64,000 nucleotides of DNA, taken from Dactylorhiza incarnata. Its lineage: Eukaryota; Streptophyta; Magnoliopsida; Asparagales; Orchidaceae. Under the pieces are notes generated by a model. That model had not been told where the DNA came from. It made no database searches and saw only the letters and a list, made by a program, of their open reading frames with translations. This document shows, piece by piece, positions 1-12,692 of this stretch (positions within the stretch are counted from its first letter, which is position 1; every line of letters begins with the position of its first letter). Location: contig JAWHQI010000064.1 of the NCBI GenBank assembly GCA_033032865.1, forward strand, positions 4,960,001-5,024,000, read 5' to 3'. Both the position numbers and the translations under genes were made by a program.

Positions 1-3000
1 TGTTTTAGTCTTCCTGTTATTGACTAGAGGGGGTTTAATTGGGCGTTTCATTCTCAGTTGACTGCTGTTTTATTTGTGATATATATGGGCTGAAAGTTGA
101 GATCTAGTTGTTGATATGTCAGGGTTACCTGGGCTCTTCCTTTATAGGTTTTCAAAGTGATATTGTGGAGTGAATCAGAGAATGGGGAATAGGGATGATC
201 TTCTATAGTACATATGTACATGTTTTGGTTCTATTTCATTAGGGTTGTTTGCTATTTGTCTGCCCTTAAGCAGACCACTTCTGCTGTTATGTTGTTATTA
301 TGCAGTCCAGATTTTCTTTGTGCTATTTCCTTTTTTTTTAGTTTGGGTAATGTTGACTGATTACATGTTGGATATTTTTGTGGTTCATGACCCTTTAATC
401 AGTCTTGGCCAACTGCCGCCATGCCGCGGAGGTGACAACCGCGAACGTCGGCCGGAAATTAGGTGACTTCCTCCCCTCTCCTTTGGTGCTAGCGTCTTAG
501 ATCACTATAGGAGAGATGAAGGCTCAAGAGAGCTTCTCGTGTGAGCTTTAATGGAGTTTCCTTAGGAATACCAAGTCAGAATCTCAAATTTAGGGCACGG
601 TTCGCCGCGAGGTTCTTAGAATCATTTCTTCTCTTCAAGAGGAAGAGATGAGATTTAATTTGGGGCAAACCCACGGTCGTTGAGGGAGAGTGAGGGGAGT
701 GATATTTAGGGATTTTTTTTAAGGTGAATGCTGGAGAAAGAGGACAACCAGCCACCGTCGGATTTACTTTAGGATCAGTATAATTTTATAGGTACAGAAA
801 TCTGTTTTCTGCGCGTAGCTGAGTTCAAGTATAGATTTGGACATGTTCCAGCATGATTCATGTTTCGGGCTCAACATGGAAGTTGTAGCTCTCGGAAAAT
901 ACTTTGGGATGAGAGACTGGAAGTTTTCTGTGGAGCCATGTAGCTCCCTAGGTGGCCCTCGAAAAGGGGTTGTTTTGTTGACTCATGACTTTAGGTTAGT
1001 TAGTTGTTGTCCTATTTCATACAGCTAGCTTTATGGCCGTAATTGAAGAGGATGCACTTGGATTTGGACCTCGAGATCGACATAAAAGTTGTAGCCCTTG
1101 GTGTTACCTTTCCCGAATGGGTGGCACGTAATTCGGGGTGGAATAGAACTCCCAGAATTTCAGTTTTGATAATCAGCGTCATTGTAGTTTGAATTGCGAA
1201 AATTCTAGGATATCTTTTATAATACTTGTCTGATGCTCTTAAAAATTGGTAGAAATCAAATCGATAATATTGTGCTGACCCCTGTTGGATTTCATGAGTT
1301 TTGGGAGGATACTTGTTGTGATTTTTTTTCCAATCATAGTTCATCCTCGCATTACACCGTAAATAATAATTGGGAATGCCGATGGGGCTAATATTTGGTG
1401 AGAATGGCCATAACAAGCTAGCGGAACTACGGTAGAAGTTTAAGCAAGGCTCGATTTGATATGGGTTCTTAATTAAATATATTGTCGTAAAATATTATGC
1501 TGCTGAACTCTGTTAGAGACTGAAAATGAATAACCAAGAAGGGCTTGTATTAGAAGTCCTGGTGTACGTAGATACACAGATTGTATAGAAGGACTTGGAT
1601 TAGAAGTCCTGGTGTACGTAGATACACGGATTGTATAGAAGGACTTGGATTAGAAGTCCTGGTGTACGTAGATACACGGATTGTATAGAAGGACTTGGAT
1701 TAGAAGTCCTGGTATACGTAGATACACAGATTGTATAGAAGTACTTGGATTAGAAGTCCTGGTGTACGTAGATACACGGATTGTATAGAAGGGCTTGTAT
1801 TAGAAGTCCTGGTGTACGTAGATACACAGATTGTATAGAAGGACTTAGATTAGAAGTCCTGGTGTACGTAGATACACGGATTGTATAGAAGGACTTGGAT
1901 TAGAAGTCCTTGTGTACGTAGATACACGGATTGTATAGAAGGACTTGGATTAGAAGTCCTGGTGTACGTAGATATACGGATTGTATAGAAGGACTTAGAT
2001 TAGAAGTCCTGGTGTACGTAGATACACAGATTGTATAGAAGGACTTGGATTAGAAGTCCTGGTGTACGTAGATACATGGATTGTATAGAAGGCTTGGATT
2101 AGAAGTCCTGGTGTATGTTGATACACGGATACAAATGGACCCCGCTGGGGAGGATTACTTGTGGCGGGTCTACGGGCTTGCTAGTCGTGACACCGACAGA
2201 AGCCGGCGGTTAGACTCTAGACCGGTTGGGTTGGACTCTTGGTGCTCACCTACCCAAGTCCCCTTCTGTGTCCTTGAAGGCTCAGCATATTGCGAGCAGT
2301 ACGCAGGGTCTCCGCTGTGTGTTCTTAGCGTCGAGGCGTACAGAGGCCTAGGACTGGTAGTGTTCATACCCTCCTAGTAGTGGAGGAGCTCGTTCCACTG
2401 TCTCCATCTGGCCACGATGGGAGATGCCTGAGTGGTTAGCTACCACTCAAAAAGCGAGAACTGAAGGTCTATGTCGACATAACAAATATGCATGGGTGAG
2501 TCATCATATCATAATCATTGCATTGCATTCATCCTTCATAATCATTGCATTGCACCGCATTGGATCCTCATCATATAAACTTGTATGGGCACCTTTATAT
2601 GATGAGTTACCTTCATGTTCAGATCCTTAACTTATAGCTTGTATGGGCACCCTTATAAGTTAAGTTCAAATTTTGTTATTATATGCTCGACTGCTTATAC
2701 ACTGTCGTTGATCATGCTTTCTTGTTACTAGTACTTGCTTATACAACCACTGTTATTTATGTACCTGTTAGTTAGAGTTATTGCAAGTACTTGGGTACTT
2801 ATATAACCGACATATATGAACAACCATTCCTATCACCTGCTTTGTATATTATTGCTTATGTTGCAGCTTTTCTTCCTTTCATACCACCTGATGCCTTGGA
2901 GTCGTCGGGGGAGCGGATGGGAAGCCACTTAGTCTTTATGACTAACGGTTGCTACGTCCCTCTTTTTAGGAGCGCACCCTAGAGCAGCAGCGCACGGCGC

Positions 3001-3308
3001 TGGAGGAGGATAGCCAGGTCAGGATGATAGGGTCGGGCTGCGATACCTTCGCTACAGTCGGTGACAGATGTGAGCACAGTTTGAGATCCCTTGGGGCATT
3101 TAGCTTGATACTCTGATACTTTTGCATGAGCTCTCGGAGCTTCTTGTCTCTTATACTTATTTGGACTCTTACTTATGTGAATATCTTTATATGGCTTCTT
3201 GCTTTTACATTATTGATGGGTTGGTGATGTTCAGTTGGTTTGGCCGGCAGGATAGGCGTCTTGTGGGGGAGGCTAGCTCGTGTGCTGGCACTCCCGCAAG
3301 GCGGCTGT
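1..3308 (+). mobile_element. LTR-A: partial LTR of a gypsy-type family, interrupted by a Sirevirus
   Basis: No gene is visible in this stretch. It is the same repeat family as LTR-B (47897-49884). Shared blocks include 412-500 with 48486-48570, about 865-1190 with 48945-49265, and 2150-2430 with 49605-49884. The start of this copy lies left of the window. The sequence stops at 3308, where a Sirevirus begins, and resumes at 17831-17885, ending GGGGGTCTTACA, the same terminus as the LARD LTR. LTR-A therefore looks like an LTR (solo, or the 3' LTR of an element to the left) inserted into the gypsy gag that starts at 17886. Short ORFs here have no family features. Confidence 0.7.
1541..2131 (+). 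repeat. 50-bp tandem minisatellite, 11 full copies plus a partial one
   Basis: Eleven consecutive 50-bp units start at 1541, 1591, 1641 and so on to 2041, followed by a shortened twelfth. Copies differ at a few positions only. Each unit spans two inverted repeats: AGGACTT with AAGTCCT around a 7-bp spacer, and GTGTA with TACAC around CGTAGA. The related LTR-B has no such array at the matching place (about 49500-49600), so the expansion is specific to this copy or subfamily. Confidence 0.95.
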
Positions 3309-5323
3309 TGTTGACCCTCTAAATTGCATATCTTTTGATGATAACAAACTAGGGATTATTTGTTCTAATATTTTGTTTAAGTGTTTGTGATATGCAGGCA
3401 CAATTTTGTGAAGTCCTTTCGTCGCAAGATTTGGATTGGGTTAGCTTAGCTGTGTGACCCATAGATTTGAATTGTAAAATTTTCAAGTTCAATTTTTTAA
3501 TTAAAATTATTTGACATCTGCTCTTAGGATCATGCATTGCATTTTTTTTATTAATTCTTTTTTGTTTATTATTTTATTATTTTTTAATACCAATATCAAT
3601 ATATGAATATCAATATTTATCAATATGAATTCAATCTTAGTTAATTTTTTTTTCTTTAACCGTTGCCTGCCTAAATCTCTTTAATTCCTCCTCTCTTAAT
3701 CCCTCTTTCTTATCCCCTTCCCATATATATATATATATATAATAGCTGATACCCTGTAGACATCATTATTATTGTTTTTTTCGGGAGAGTTTTCTAGCCA
3801 AATCATTCTAGGTTTTCGTTTACTTTTCAAGAGGCTTCCTGTAGCCAGATCTTGTTGCGCCCTTCGTTCGCCCATCGCACAGATCTTCGGAGTTTTCTTC
3901 ATCCAATCAGCCTCCGATCAACATCCGATCAAGCATCCGATCAGATCGAAGTTATCTCGCCGGATCGTCATCATCTTGTCGGCGTTCTGCAGATTTCCGC
4001 CGCTGATCTGTTCTTCACCTCATGGTTTTATTCCTCTAACACATTCTTGATTTATCTCTGCTTTCGATTAATTGCTTGTCTATTATCAGATTCATACAGA
4101 TCTGTTCATCTTAGGATAAGGGTTGTTTTTCGATTATCTGATTCCTACAGAAGTTTTGTTTAGCCGCAATTTTTTTTATCAATTTTGTTTGGCCAATTTG
4201 TTTTCCCAGATCCGTTTATCACCTTTTGGTTTTTGCTTTTCTATCTCTGTCTTGATTCATCTCAGCTCTTGATCAAATTTTTCTTTGGATTCATATAGAT
4301 CTGTTCATCATAGATTCAGATCTGTTCAGTTTTGATTAGGGTGGTCTTGTTTATCAGTTTCTCACAAAATCTCTGCCGCAGCCCTGTTTTTATCCATTTA
4401 GTTTTGATTATCAGATGATCACAGCTCTATTTTTAATTAATTCTTTGGTTTAGGAAATCTATAGAAAGTTCTGAATTTAACTTCTCAAAATAATTTCTTT
4501 AATTTCTTATAGTTAAGTTTTGGAGATAAAATAGTTCTGGAGTTGATTTCTTATAGAAACTTCTGGAGGTTGTTTGGAAGTTTATATTTGTTTTCTTGCT
4601 AAACAGATTATGCATATAATGAAATAGTTCTGGAGTTGTTTTCATTTCTAAGTTTTATCTACAGTTTTTTTAATTCTGATCATATCATCTTCACAAGCTT
4701 GCAAACCTTTATCATATGTTCTTCATTCAATTTCTAGTAATCTGTTTTTCTCTTCCAGACATTTAACTTTTATAATACATTTTTTTTTATAAAACGTTAT
4801 TTCATTTATTTACACACATCATTATAGTAAGAGCAAATTGATCTTTCAAATTTGGCAAAAAATTTAATTAAGTTTTTGAATACTGAAGATTGTAGGATAA
4901 TTGTTGTAATTTCTTTTATTGTACTTTTATTTCAAGAACCTATTCAGCTACTTGTGCGGGTCTCGGATGTCCCACTGGCCTTTGGGAAAAGGGTCGGTAA
5001 AACTCTATTCTAGTAAGATATTTTTGGGGTGCTAAGGTGAGCGGGAGGCCTCTTAGCAAGTGAGTAGGATCCTGGGGGATCCGAACACTTTATATCTGTG
5101 TGTCTCTTAATTCTTTAGCATTTCATTTCTTGTTGATGTTATAATCTTGGTGTACCTATTATACTTATCAATATTTTTATTATTATAAAAATTGGTACTC
5201 TCTCACCAAAGCTTTCATTAAAGAATCAATAAAACTTAAAATTATACAGATAAAATTTAAATTTTATTTAATCCCAATTCACCCCCTCCCCCTCTTGGGA
5301 TTATTGTGTCATTTCAACCAACA
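3309..5323 (+). repeat. Sirevirus-1 5' LTR (2015 bp)
   Basis: The boundaries are set by the near-identical 3' copy starting at 10900, by terminal TG...CA, and by the PBS three bases after the end. It contains a long TA run at 3723-3743 that could be the promoter, repeated CCGATCA at 3915-3945, and several AGATCT motifs. ORFs at 3772-4163 are LTR sequence, not genes. Confidence 0.93.
3721..3743 (+). promoter_or_regulatory. candidate TATA region of Sirevirus-1 LTR
   Basis: A TATATA run about 415 bp into the LTR; the 3' LTR has a shorter version at about 11315-11330. The position suits the U3/R border. No direct evidence of a transcription start. Confidence 0.4.
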
Positions 5324-5325
5324 AT

Positions 5326-5341
5326 TGGTATCAAAGCGAGG
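5326..5341 (+). promoter_or_regulatory. primer binding site, initiator tRNA-Met
   Basis: TGGTATCAAAGCGAGG lies directly after the 5' LTR. It matches the plant initiator-Met PBS (TGGTATCAGAGC) with one mismatch (A for G). Confidence 0.85.
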
Positions 5342-5393
5342 TTATTATTTCTTTATTATTATTGGACTAACCTCCTTAGAAAAGATCCTATAA

Positions 5394-7346
5394 ATGGCAC
5401 AGAATTTTGTGAATACTTTACCTGATGGTCAATCTACTTCTAGGCCGCCTTTATTTGATAATGTTCCTTTTGATTATTGGAAAAATAGAATGTTAATTTA
5501 TTTACAATCCATAAATTTTACTATGTGGAATTTAATTCAAAGAGGTTATATGTCTCCCACTACCGTTGTTGAAGGAGTTATAGTAAAAACTTCTTTTGAG
5601 AAATGGACAACCACTCAAAAAGAATTAGCTGAATTAAATGCAAAAGGGATGAACATACTTTTTTGTGCTTTAAAACCGGATGATTATATGCGAGTTTGCA
5701 ACTTGTCCACAGGAAAAGAAATTTGGGATAAATTAATACTCACATATGAAGGTACAAATGAAGTAAGAGAATGTAGAATTAACAATCTTGTTCATCAATA
5801 TGAACTATTTAGTATGTTACCTTCTGAATCTATTTCTGTGATGTTTACTAGATTTACTAAAATTGTAAATCGGTTATATTCTCTAGGAAAGGAATATACT
5901 AATCAAGAAAAGGTAAATAAAATACTTAGAATTCTACCTAGATTATATGATGGTAAAGTTACAGCAATTCAAGAATCTAAAGATTTATCTACTTATTCAC
6001 TTGATCATTTACTTGGTTCTTTACTTGCATATGAGCTAACATTGTCTGATAGAAAAGAAGTGAATGCATCTCGAAAGACAAAAGACATAGCCTTGAATGT
6101 ACAGGATTCAGGATCTTCATCATCCGAGTCAATAAATGAAGAAGATCTTGCTTATTTCATCAAAAGGCATCTTAGATTCAAGGGTAAAGGGAAAGGTAAA
6201 AAATTCAATAAGTTTAATAACTATAAGTATAAGAAAGCTGTTTCAGGTGATAAGCCACAAGCAGTATGTTTTGGATGTGGAAAGCCCGGTCACATGATAG
6301 CGGATTGCTATTCAAGAAAGGACTCAAATGAAAAGAAAGCAAATATTGAAAGAAAGAAGGATGGAACACAATTCGAGAAGAAGAAAAAGAAAAAGGTTTA
6401 CATAGCAAATTGGGAGGATTCAGAGGAAGCAACATCTGGTGATGATTCTAGTTCTGAAGAAGAAGCTAAACGCTTGATGGCTCACACTGATAGCGAGCAA
6501 TCTTCTGATTCTGAAAATGAGGTACAACCCTCTTATGAAGAGTTATACTCTAACTTTCAAAAATTATTGCATATATTCAACGAAGTAAAAAGAAAGCATA
6601 AAGAATTAACAATGGAACATGATAATAATATTTCTTTACTAACAAATGCTAAAACTGATATTCTTTCAATTTCTGAACGGCTTAATAATATCTTGCCAAC
6701 TGTAGAGAAATATAAGATATTATCAAATGATTTTGAAATTTTAAAAGAAGAAAAATTAACTTTAGAAAAACAACTAAATGAACAAAAAAATAGTTTATCT
6801 TCTATTTCACAAAAATATGATCAAGATCTTGAAAAAGATTTTTATGTACTAAAAGAGCATAATGAGTCTTTACTTCAAGAAAATAAAAATTTACTTGATA
6901 GATTATCTTCTCTTTCATGTGATGAATTAATTAAAGTTAAAAATGAATGCAAGATGCTTAGATCTCAAAATATTAAATTAAATGAAAGATCAATTTTATG
7001 TGTGTCTCTTGAAAGAGAGATTATCATTTTAAAAGCTAAGCTTAAATTGCTTCAAAAATCACATATGTCAAATTCACATTATTCATCGAATGTTGATAAG
7101 ACTTATATACGAAATTCTAGTGCTCAAAATTACTGTCGATTTCATTCATTTCATGATAGTTTGTTAAATATATTTTGCAATTATTGTAAGCAAAAAGGGC
7201 ATGTATCTTTTGATTGTTATGCAAAGAATGATGCTTCACGTAGTTTACAATTAACACACACGGTTCCCTCTCATACACATCTTTTACCTTTTCAAACTAA
7301 CATGTATGGATCCAACTTTGTTTGGGTACCAAAAGTTCGAAAATGA
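5394..7346 (+). CDS. gag: Sirevirus-1 Gag polyprotein (650 aa)
   Basis: This is the capsid/nucleocapsid protein of the retrotransposon, which forms cytoplasmic virus-like particles. The ATG at 5394 follows the PBS by 52 bp. The N-terminal third is a copia-type gag domain (around residues 20-220). A first CCHC zinc knuckle (CFGCGKPGHMIADC) lies near residues 291-304, followed by a lysine-rich and acidic/serine-rich stretch. A long predicted coiled coil runs from about residue 380 to 560. A second knuckle (CNYCKQKGHVSFDC) lies near residues 595-608. Length and the extra C-terminal half are typical of Sireviruses. The frame is open throughout. It ends with TGA at 7344, and pol continues in a different frame. 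Confidence 0.92.
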   Translation: MAQNFVNTLPDGQSTSRPPLFDNVPFDYWKNRMLIYLQSINFTMWNLIQRGYMSPTTVVEGVIVKTSFEKWTTTQKELAELNAKGMNILFCALKPDDYMRVCNLSTGKEIWDKLILTYEGTNEVRECRINNLVHQYELFSMLPSESISVMFTRFTKIVNRLYSLGKEYTNQEKVNKILRILPRLYDGKVTAIQESKDLSTYSLDHLLGSLLAYELTLSDRKEVNASRKTKDIALNVQDSGSSSSESINEEDLAYFIKRHLRFKGKGKGKKFNKFNNYKYKKAVSGDKPQAVCFGCGKPGHMIADCYSRKDSNEKKANIERKKDGTQFEKKKKKKVYIANWEDSEEATSGDDSSSEEEAKRLMAHTDSEQSSDSENEVQPSYEELYSNFQKLLHIFNEVKRKHKELTMEHDNNISLLTNAKTDILSISERLNNILPTVEKYKILSNDFEILKEEKLTLEKQLNEQKNSLSSISQKYDQDLEKDFYVLKEHNESLLQENKNLLDRLSSLSCDELIKVKNECKMLRSQNIKLNERSILCVSLEREIIILKAKLKLLQKSHMSNSHYSSNVDKTYIRNSSAQNYCRFHSFHDSLLNIFCNYCKQKGHVSFDCYAKNDASRSLQLTHTVPSHTHLLPFQTNMYGSNFVWVPKVRK

Positions 7347-7360
7347 TTCTTTACATATAG

Positions 7361-10300
7361 GTTTGTCTTCATAATGGTGGCAGTGAAGGCAAATGGTATC
7401 TAGATAGCGGGTGCTCAAAACATATGACTGGTGATAAATCTATATTTATTTCCTTCAAAGAAAAAGCTAAAGATGTTGTTTCTTTTTGAGACAATGCAAA
7501 AAGAAAGGTTCTTGGCAAAGTTAAAATTCAACTTCCAAATTCTAGTCTTATTATTAAAAACGTGTTATATGTAGATGGTTTGAAACATATTTTACTCTCC
7601 ATTAGTCAATTATGTGATGTTGGCTTTAGTGTAGAATTTTTTTCTTCGAAATGTTATATTAAAAAGGAAAATGTTAATATACTTATGGGCTATAGGTTTG
7701 AAAATGTCTATATTTTAGATTTATTTGCTAATAAAAATGCATCAATCATTTGTCTAAAATCTTGCTTAGATGATATGTGGTTATGGCATAGGAGACTTTG
7801 TCATGCTAGTATGGATACCTTAGAAAGATTAAAATCAAAAGATTTAGTTTCTGGTTTACCAAAGTTAGTATATGAAAAAGACCATGTTTGTTCTTCATGT
7901 CAAAAAGGTAAGCAAGTTAAAACTTCTTTTTCTACCAAGAAAGAAATTTCTACATCTAGGCCTTTAGAAATGCTGCATATGGATCTTTTTGGGCCAATTA
8001 ATATTGCTAGTCTAGGTGGTAAAAATTATTGTTTTGTTATAGTAGATGACTTTTCAAGATATATTTGGACTTTATTTTTATCCAACAAAAATGAGGCTTT
8101 TGAAAATTTTAAGATTCTTATTTCTCGTATTCAAAATGAAAGATCACTTTCTGTTATTTTTATTCGTAGTGATAATGGTGGAGAATTTAAGAATGAATTA
8201 TTTGAATCTTTTTGTAATTTAAATGGTATTATTCATACTTTTTCTGCTCCTCGTACTCCTCAACAAAATGGAGTTGTTGAGCGTAAAAATAGAAGTTTAG
8301 TAGAGATGGGTAGAACTATGCTAAATGAATATAGATTACCAAAATATTTTTGGGCGGAAGCCATTAGCACTGCTTGTTTTGTTCTTAATAGAATTTCCAT
8401 TAGACCTATTTTAAAGAAAACCCCATATGAATTATATAAAGGAAGAAAACTTTCTATTAATTTTTTCCATGTTTTTGGTTGTAGGTGTTTTATTTTAAAT
8501 AATGGTAAGGAAAATTTGGGTAAATTTGATGCTAAAGTTGATGTTGGTATTTTTCTTGGATATAGTTTAAATAAAAAGGCTTATCGTGTTTTTAATAAAA
8601 GAACATCGTCCGTTGAGGAATCTATTCATGTTACTTTTGATGAAGTTTATAAAGATTTTGAAAAACCTTTAGATGATGATATAGAAAAACTAGATGATTT
8701 AAATATTAATGTTGCTCCTTCAGAAAATCATGATTTGCCAAAAGAATTGAAATTTAGTGATTCCCATCCAAAAGAATTAATTATTGGTGATCCTTCTATA
8801 GGTATTAGAACTAGAAGACAAGTTATGGATGAAATTAATCATAGTGTGTTTATTTCTCTAATTGAACCTAACAATCTTAAAGAAGCTCTTCTTGATCCAG
8901 ATTGGGTAATTGCTATGCATGATGAATTGAATAAATTTAAGAGAAATAATGTTTGGGAATTAGTTCCTAAACCTGAAGATAAATCTATTATTGGAACAAA
9001 ATGGATTTTCAAGAATAAATCGGATGATCAAGGTAACATAATTAGAAATAAAGCTAGACTAGTTGCTCAAGGGTACAAACAAATTGATGGTATCGATTTT
9101 GAAGAATCATTTGCTCCTGTTGCTAGATTAGAAGCTATTCTTTTGTTTCTAGCTTTTGCTTGTAATATGGATTTTATTGTATATCAAATGGATGTTAAGT
9201 CAGCTTTTTTAAATGGTTATATTCATGAAGATGTTTATGTATGTCAACCCCCTGGTTTTGAAGATCATTTGCATTCTGAGTTTGTATATAAACTTAATAA
9301 AGCATTATATGGTCTTCGACAGGCTCCAAGAGCTTGGTATGATTGTTTAAGTTCTTTTTTGTTATCAAAAGGTTTTACAAAAGGTAATGTTGATTGTACA
9401 CTTTTTATTTTGCATAAAGATAAAAATATTCTTTTAGTTCAAGTGTATGTAGATGATATTTTATTTGGCTCTACTAATAGTTCTTTATGTAAAGAATTTG
9501 CATCATATATGAGTAGTGAATTTAAAATGAGTATGATGGGTGAACTTTCATTCTTTCTTGGTCTTCAAGTTAAACAAACTAAAGATGGTATTTTTATTTC
9601 TCAATCTAAATATATAAAAGACTTGTTAAAGAAATATGATTTATCTAAACTTAAAAGTGTTAAAACACCTTCTAGTTTATCAGAAAAGATTGAAGTGGAT
9701 GAAATTGGAAAACTTGTTGATAATACATTATATAGAGGTATGATTGGTTCTTTGTTATATTTAACTGCAAGTAGGCCAGATATCATGTTCAGTGTTTGTT
9801 TATGTGCTAGATTTCAAGCAAATCCTAAAGAATCTCATCTTATAGCAGTAAAATGAATTTTTATATATCTTTCTGGCTCTGTTAACTTAGGCTTATGGTA
9901 TCCCAAGAATTATGGTTTATGTTCATTAATTGGTTATACTGATGCTGACTATGTTGGTTGTACTATTGATCGCAAAAGTACGTCTGGGACTTGTCAATTT
10001 TTTGGACAGTCATTAATTCCTTGGTCTAGTCGCAAACAACATTCAGTTGCTCTTTATACAACCGAGGCTGAATACATAGTGGCAGGTAGTTGTGTTGCTC
10101 AAATTCTTTGGTTAAAACAACAACTTCTTGATTATGGTTTAACATGTGATAAAATTCCAATTTATTGTGATAATAATTCTGCTATTTGCATATCTAAAAA
10201 TCATTCTAATCATTCACGCACAAAACATATTGATATTCGCCATCACTTTATTAGAGATCATATTACTCGTGGTGATGTTGTTATTTCTCATGTTGAGACC

Positions 10301-10396
10301 GAAAATCAATTAGCAGATATTTTTACAAAACCTCTCAGTAGTGATCGTTTCTTTAATCTTCGAAGGAATATAGGAATGCTAGATCCATCTTTATAA
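7361..10396 (+). pseudogene. pol: Sirevirus-1 Pol (protease, integrase, RT, RNase H), two in-frame stops
   Basis: The Pol frame differs from gag. Protease is at about 7394 (WYLDSGCSKHMTG, catalytic DSG). A TGA at 7487 breaks the frame before the long open stretch. Integrase follows: a zinc-binding HHCC region near 7790-7905, and a catalytic core with [18 protein letters not shown] and the E in [11 protein letters not shown] contains [20 protein letters not shown] and the catalytic YVDDI (about 9446-9460). RNase H shows TDADYVG, TTEAEY and CDNNSA. A second stop, TGA at 9854, lies between RT and RNase H; CGA to TGA deamination would explain it. The end is TAA at 10394. Otherwise the reading frame is well kept, so decay is recent. 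Confidence 0.92.
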
Positions 10397-10899
10397 TTGC
10401 TTATGCACATTTTGATTATAGGAATGCTGAATCTTGGTATGATTGTTGTATTCTTCAATTTAAAATAGATAATTGTGGTATGATTATACACCATTATATT
10501 ATTGCTGTTTAAAAAAAAACAAAAAAAACTTCTATATGAATTGTTGTATAATTATACACCTTTTATGATGGTCTGAATGGCGCCATCAATTACATATAAG
10601 ATAAGACACGCTGAATTGAAATATCTTGTTAAACATTAGTCCGGGATGTTACTTGCATAATTTGAGATCAATCGTTGAATTGTTTATACACCTTTTTGAT
10701 TATGTCAAAATAGGGGGAGAAATTTCTAGATTATGGAGTTCTTGTCATCTTTTATATTCATATGTTCATATATTTTGGGGGAGTTTATAGTTTTTATATG
10801 TTCATATATTTAGGGGGAGTTTATAGTTTTTAATGTTATTCATGCTATATTTTTTCCCCTCCATAATCAATAGTTTGTCATCATCAAAAAGGGGGAGAT
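10397..10899 (+). promoter_or_regulatory. Sirevirus-1 non-coding 3' region with four polypurine tracts
   Basis: There is no gene here. Four purine runs of the AGGGGGAG type occur at about 10707-10720, 10775-10783, 10810-10819 and 10886-10899. The last directly abuts the 3' LTR and is the plus-strand primer site. Multiple polypurine tracts before the 3' LTR are a known trait of Sireviruses. Confidence 0.8.
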
Positions 10900-12385
10900 T
10901 GTTGACCCTCTAAAATGCATATGTTTTGATGATAACAAACTAGGGATTATTTGTTCTAATATTTTGTTTAAGTGTTTGTGATATGCAGGCACAATTTTGT
11001 GAAGTCCTTTCGTCGCAAGATTTGGATTGGGTTAGCTTAGCTGTGTGACCCATAGATTTGAATTGTAAAATTTTCAAGTTCAATTTTTTAATTAAAATTA
11101 TTTGTCATCTGCTCTTAGGATCATGCATTGCATTTTTTTTTTATTAATTCTTTTTTGTTTATTATTTTATTATTTTTTAATACCAATATCAATATATGAA
11201 TATCAATATTTATCAATATGAATTCAATCTTAGTTAATTTTTTTTTCTTTAACTGTTGCCTGCCTAAATCTCTTTAATTCCTCCTCTCTTAATCCCTCTT
11301 TCTTATCCCCTTCCTATATATATATAATAGCCGATACCCTGTAGACATCATTATCATTGTTTTTTTTTGGAAAGTTTTCTAGCCAAATCATTCTAGGTTT
11401 TCGTTTTGTTTTCAAGAGGCTTCCTGTACCCAGATCTTGTTGCGCCCTTCGTTCGCCCATCGCATAGATCTTCGGAGTTTTCTTCATCCCATCAGCCTCC
11501 GATCAACATCCGATCAAGCATCCGATCAGATCGGAGTTATCTCGCCGGATCGTCATCATCTTGTCGGCGTTCTGCAGATTTCCGCCGCTGATCTGTTCTT
11601 CACCTCATGGTTTTATTCCTCTAACACATTCTTGATTTATCTCTACTTTCGATTAATTGCTTGTCTATTATCAGATTCATACAGATCTGTTCATCTTAGG
11701 GTAAGGGCTGTTTTTCGATTATCTGATTCCTACAGAAATTTTGTTTAGCCGCAATTTTTTTTATCAGTTTTGTTTGGCCAATTTTTTTTCCCAGATCCGT
11801 TTATCACCTTATGGTTTTTGCTTTTCTATCTCAGTCTTGATTCATCTCAGCTCTTGATCAAATTTTTCTTTGGATTCATATAGATCTGTTCATCATAGAT
11901 TCAGATCTGTTCAGTTTTGATTAGGGTGGTCTTGTTTATCAGTTTCTCACAAAATCTCTGCCGCAACCCTGTTTTTATCCATTTAGTTTTGATTATCAGA
12001 TGATCACAGCTCTATTCTTAATTAATTCTTTGGTTTAGGAAATCTATAGAAAGTTCTGAATTTAACTTCTCAAAATAATTTCTTTAATTTCTTATAGTTA
12101 AGTTTTGGAGATAAAATAGTTCTGGAGTTGATTTCTTATAGAAACTTCTGGAGGTTGTTTGGAAGTTTATATTTGTTTTCTTGCTAAATAGACATCACGT
12201 TTACAGATTCTGCATATAATGAAATAGTTCTGGAGTTATTTTCATTTCTAAGTTTTATCTACAGTTTTTTTTTTTAATTTTGATCATATCATCTTCACAA
12301 GCTTGCAAACCTTTATCATATGTTCTTCATTCAATTTCTAGTAATCTGTTTTTCTCTTCCAGATATTTAACTTTTATAATACGTT
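10900..12385 (+). repeat. Sirevirus-1 3' LTR, first part
   Basis: Aligns with 3309 to about 4780 of the 5' LTR. It carries a 15-bp segment (about 12188-12203) that the 5' LTR lacks. It is interrupted at 12385 by the CACTA element. Confidence 0.93.
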
Positions 12386-12503
12386 CACTACACCATATTA
12401 TGCATATGGTAACACTTAATTTGTAGCGGTTAAGTAAACGCTACCAAAAAGTATTTATGGTAGCGTTTATAACCGCAACTGTAGATAAATAAACGTCACT
12501 ATA

Positions 12504-12692
12504 CACTACAAGAAAATTGGTATTTAGTGACCAAAATTTAGTGACAAAATAAAGTTTGGTCACTAAATACACGTCGTTTCTTTAGTGATGAAATAAAGTT
12601 TGATCACTAAAGACATGTCTTTAGTGACGAAAGTAAGGTTCGGTCACTATTTGCGTGTATTTTGTGACGAAATTAATGTTCTCACTATAGGC
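12504..12692 (+). mobile_element. end of a second CACTA element nested in the first
   Basis: CACTACAAGAAAATTGG is the classic CACTA terminus. It is followed by alternating TTTAGTGAC and GGTCACTAAA subterminal repeats to about 12692. I found no matching right end (CTTGTAGTG) before 17281, so this copy is truncated or its right end has diverged. Confidence 0.7.

Noticed and set aside
1541..2131. Regular 50-bp repeats with palindromes, superficially like a CRISPR array
   Set aside because: The units are directly contiguous with no unique spacers, in plant LTR DNA.
2081..2377. ORF of 98 codons and the similar 49564-49830 ORF
   Set aside because: Both lie in the same conserved non-coding block of LTR-A and LTR-B, and the frame is also open on the other strand; no sign of codon selection.
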